Positions 63,831 to 64,000 of a stretch of DNA of 64,000 nucleotides are shown one piece after another. Within the stretch, counting starts at the first letter, position 1, and every line of letters starts with the position of its first letter. The position numbers and the translations under genes were made by a program. The notes below the pieces were generated by a model that worked only from the letters and a program-made list of their open reading frames with translations, had not been told where the DNA came from and searched no databases. The DNA comes from Undibacterium umbellatum (lineage in GTDB: Bacteria > Pseudomonadota > Gammaproteobacteria > Burkholderiales > Burkholderiaceae_D), in NCBI RefSeq assembly GCF_014284125.1, contig NZ_JACOFX010000001.1:62001-126000 (forward strand), in the 5' to 3' direction.

Positions 63831-64000
63831 AAGTCTACATCCACAAAATATTCCATATGTCGCTCACCAGACTGTAATTGTTTTAATCCAGTTTGCGCGT
63901 AAGCCAGCTCTAGCCTCTGTTCAAAATCTGACGAAACCTGATAATAAATCTCCATCCAGGTATGCATGCCATCCTGTTCTGCCGGACGTCTCTGCAGACC
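63821..64000 (-). CDS. DUF4936-family protein, C-terminal part (5' end outside window)
   Basis: The last 59 residues of a gene that runs in from the right edge are visible (QRRPAEQDGMHTWMEIYYQV, then SDFEQRLELAYAQTG), ending at a TGA at 63821. The pattern RRPxExDGMxTWMEVY is typical of DUF4936 proteins, small betaproteobacterial proteins of unknown function found next to NRDE-family genes. It overlaps the NRDE start by 10 bases. Confidence 0.75.
   Translation of the reverse strand, partial: GLQRRPAEQDGMHTWMEIYYQVSSDFEQRLELAYAQTGLKQLQSGERHMEYFVDVDLCA

Noticed and set aside
1-64000. tRNA, rRNA, CRISPR arrays, prophage or IS transposases
   Set aside because: Intergenic regions were read for cloverleaf ends, spaced direct repeats and transposase frames; none was found.

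Overview
The window is one contiguous piece of bacterial chromosome of ordinary gene density (about 90 percent coding). Gene content and order suggest a betaproteobacterium of the order Burkholderiales. Evidence for this is an RpfE-type protein next to recJ and lolCD, alaA next to hom, suhB divergent from trmJ, a MoxR ATPase beside tandem small cytochromes c, a combined MFS-acyltransferase protein, and an NRDE protein next to a DUF4936 protein. The moderate base composition (near 50 percent GC by eye) fits Oxalobacteraceae such as Undibacterium better than high-GC Burkholderia. The genus is an inference, not something the sequence proves. I see no phage, IS transposase, CRISPR array, tRNA or rRNA gene.

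Layout. 1-3740: the 3' end of a secreted amidohydrolase, an aromatic aminotransferase and three small envelope proteins of unknown role. 3764-6612: a thiol-redox operon (secreted protein, AhpD-like, thioredoxin-like) beside a MarR regulator with a C-terminal cysteine cluster. The same AGGAGTCCT palindrome lies in front of both units. 6710-12131: murI, class I fumarase, a YqhA-type membrane protein and acs. 12201-16513: MoxR ATPase, two cytochromes c, an Ala/Pro lipoprotein, roxA and slyD. 16578-23562: mutS, a DUF4239-like membrane protein, rhlE, suhB and trmJ. 23930-29754: a FimV-like protein with no standard start codon, GST, PP2C, a YdcH-family protein and a YoaA/DinG-type helicase. A 149-bp near-palindrome follows.

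29997-37966: an M13 metallopeptidase downstream of a complete dppABCDF peptide importer. 38304-47837: an alpha/beta hydrolase, recJ, an RpfE-type protein, lolCD, an EpsL-like outer-membrane protein, a polysaccharide deacetylase and an LplT-PlsC type lysophospholipid protein. 47955-57913: PIN-PhoH, Bcp, then a complete aminoarabinose (Ara4N) lipid A modification cluster. In that cluster ArnA is split into two proteins and only one small flippase gene is present. 57998-64000: a class A beta-lactamase-fold protein that has lost its catalytic residues, alaA, hom, an MFS transporter, an NRDE protein and the 3' end of a DUF4936 gene.

Most of the window is housekeeping. The best candidates for something undescribed are (1) the MarR-controlled thiol operon with its duplicated operator and apparently leaderless regulator promoter, (2) the inactivated beta-lactamase-like secreted protein, (3) the FimV-like gene whose only plausible start is AUU, and (4) the 149-bp near-palindrome. 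Calls rest on reading motifs and gene order; no database search was run.
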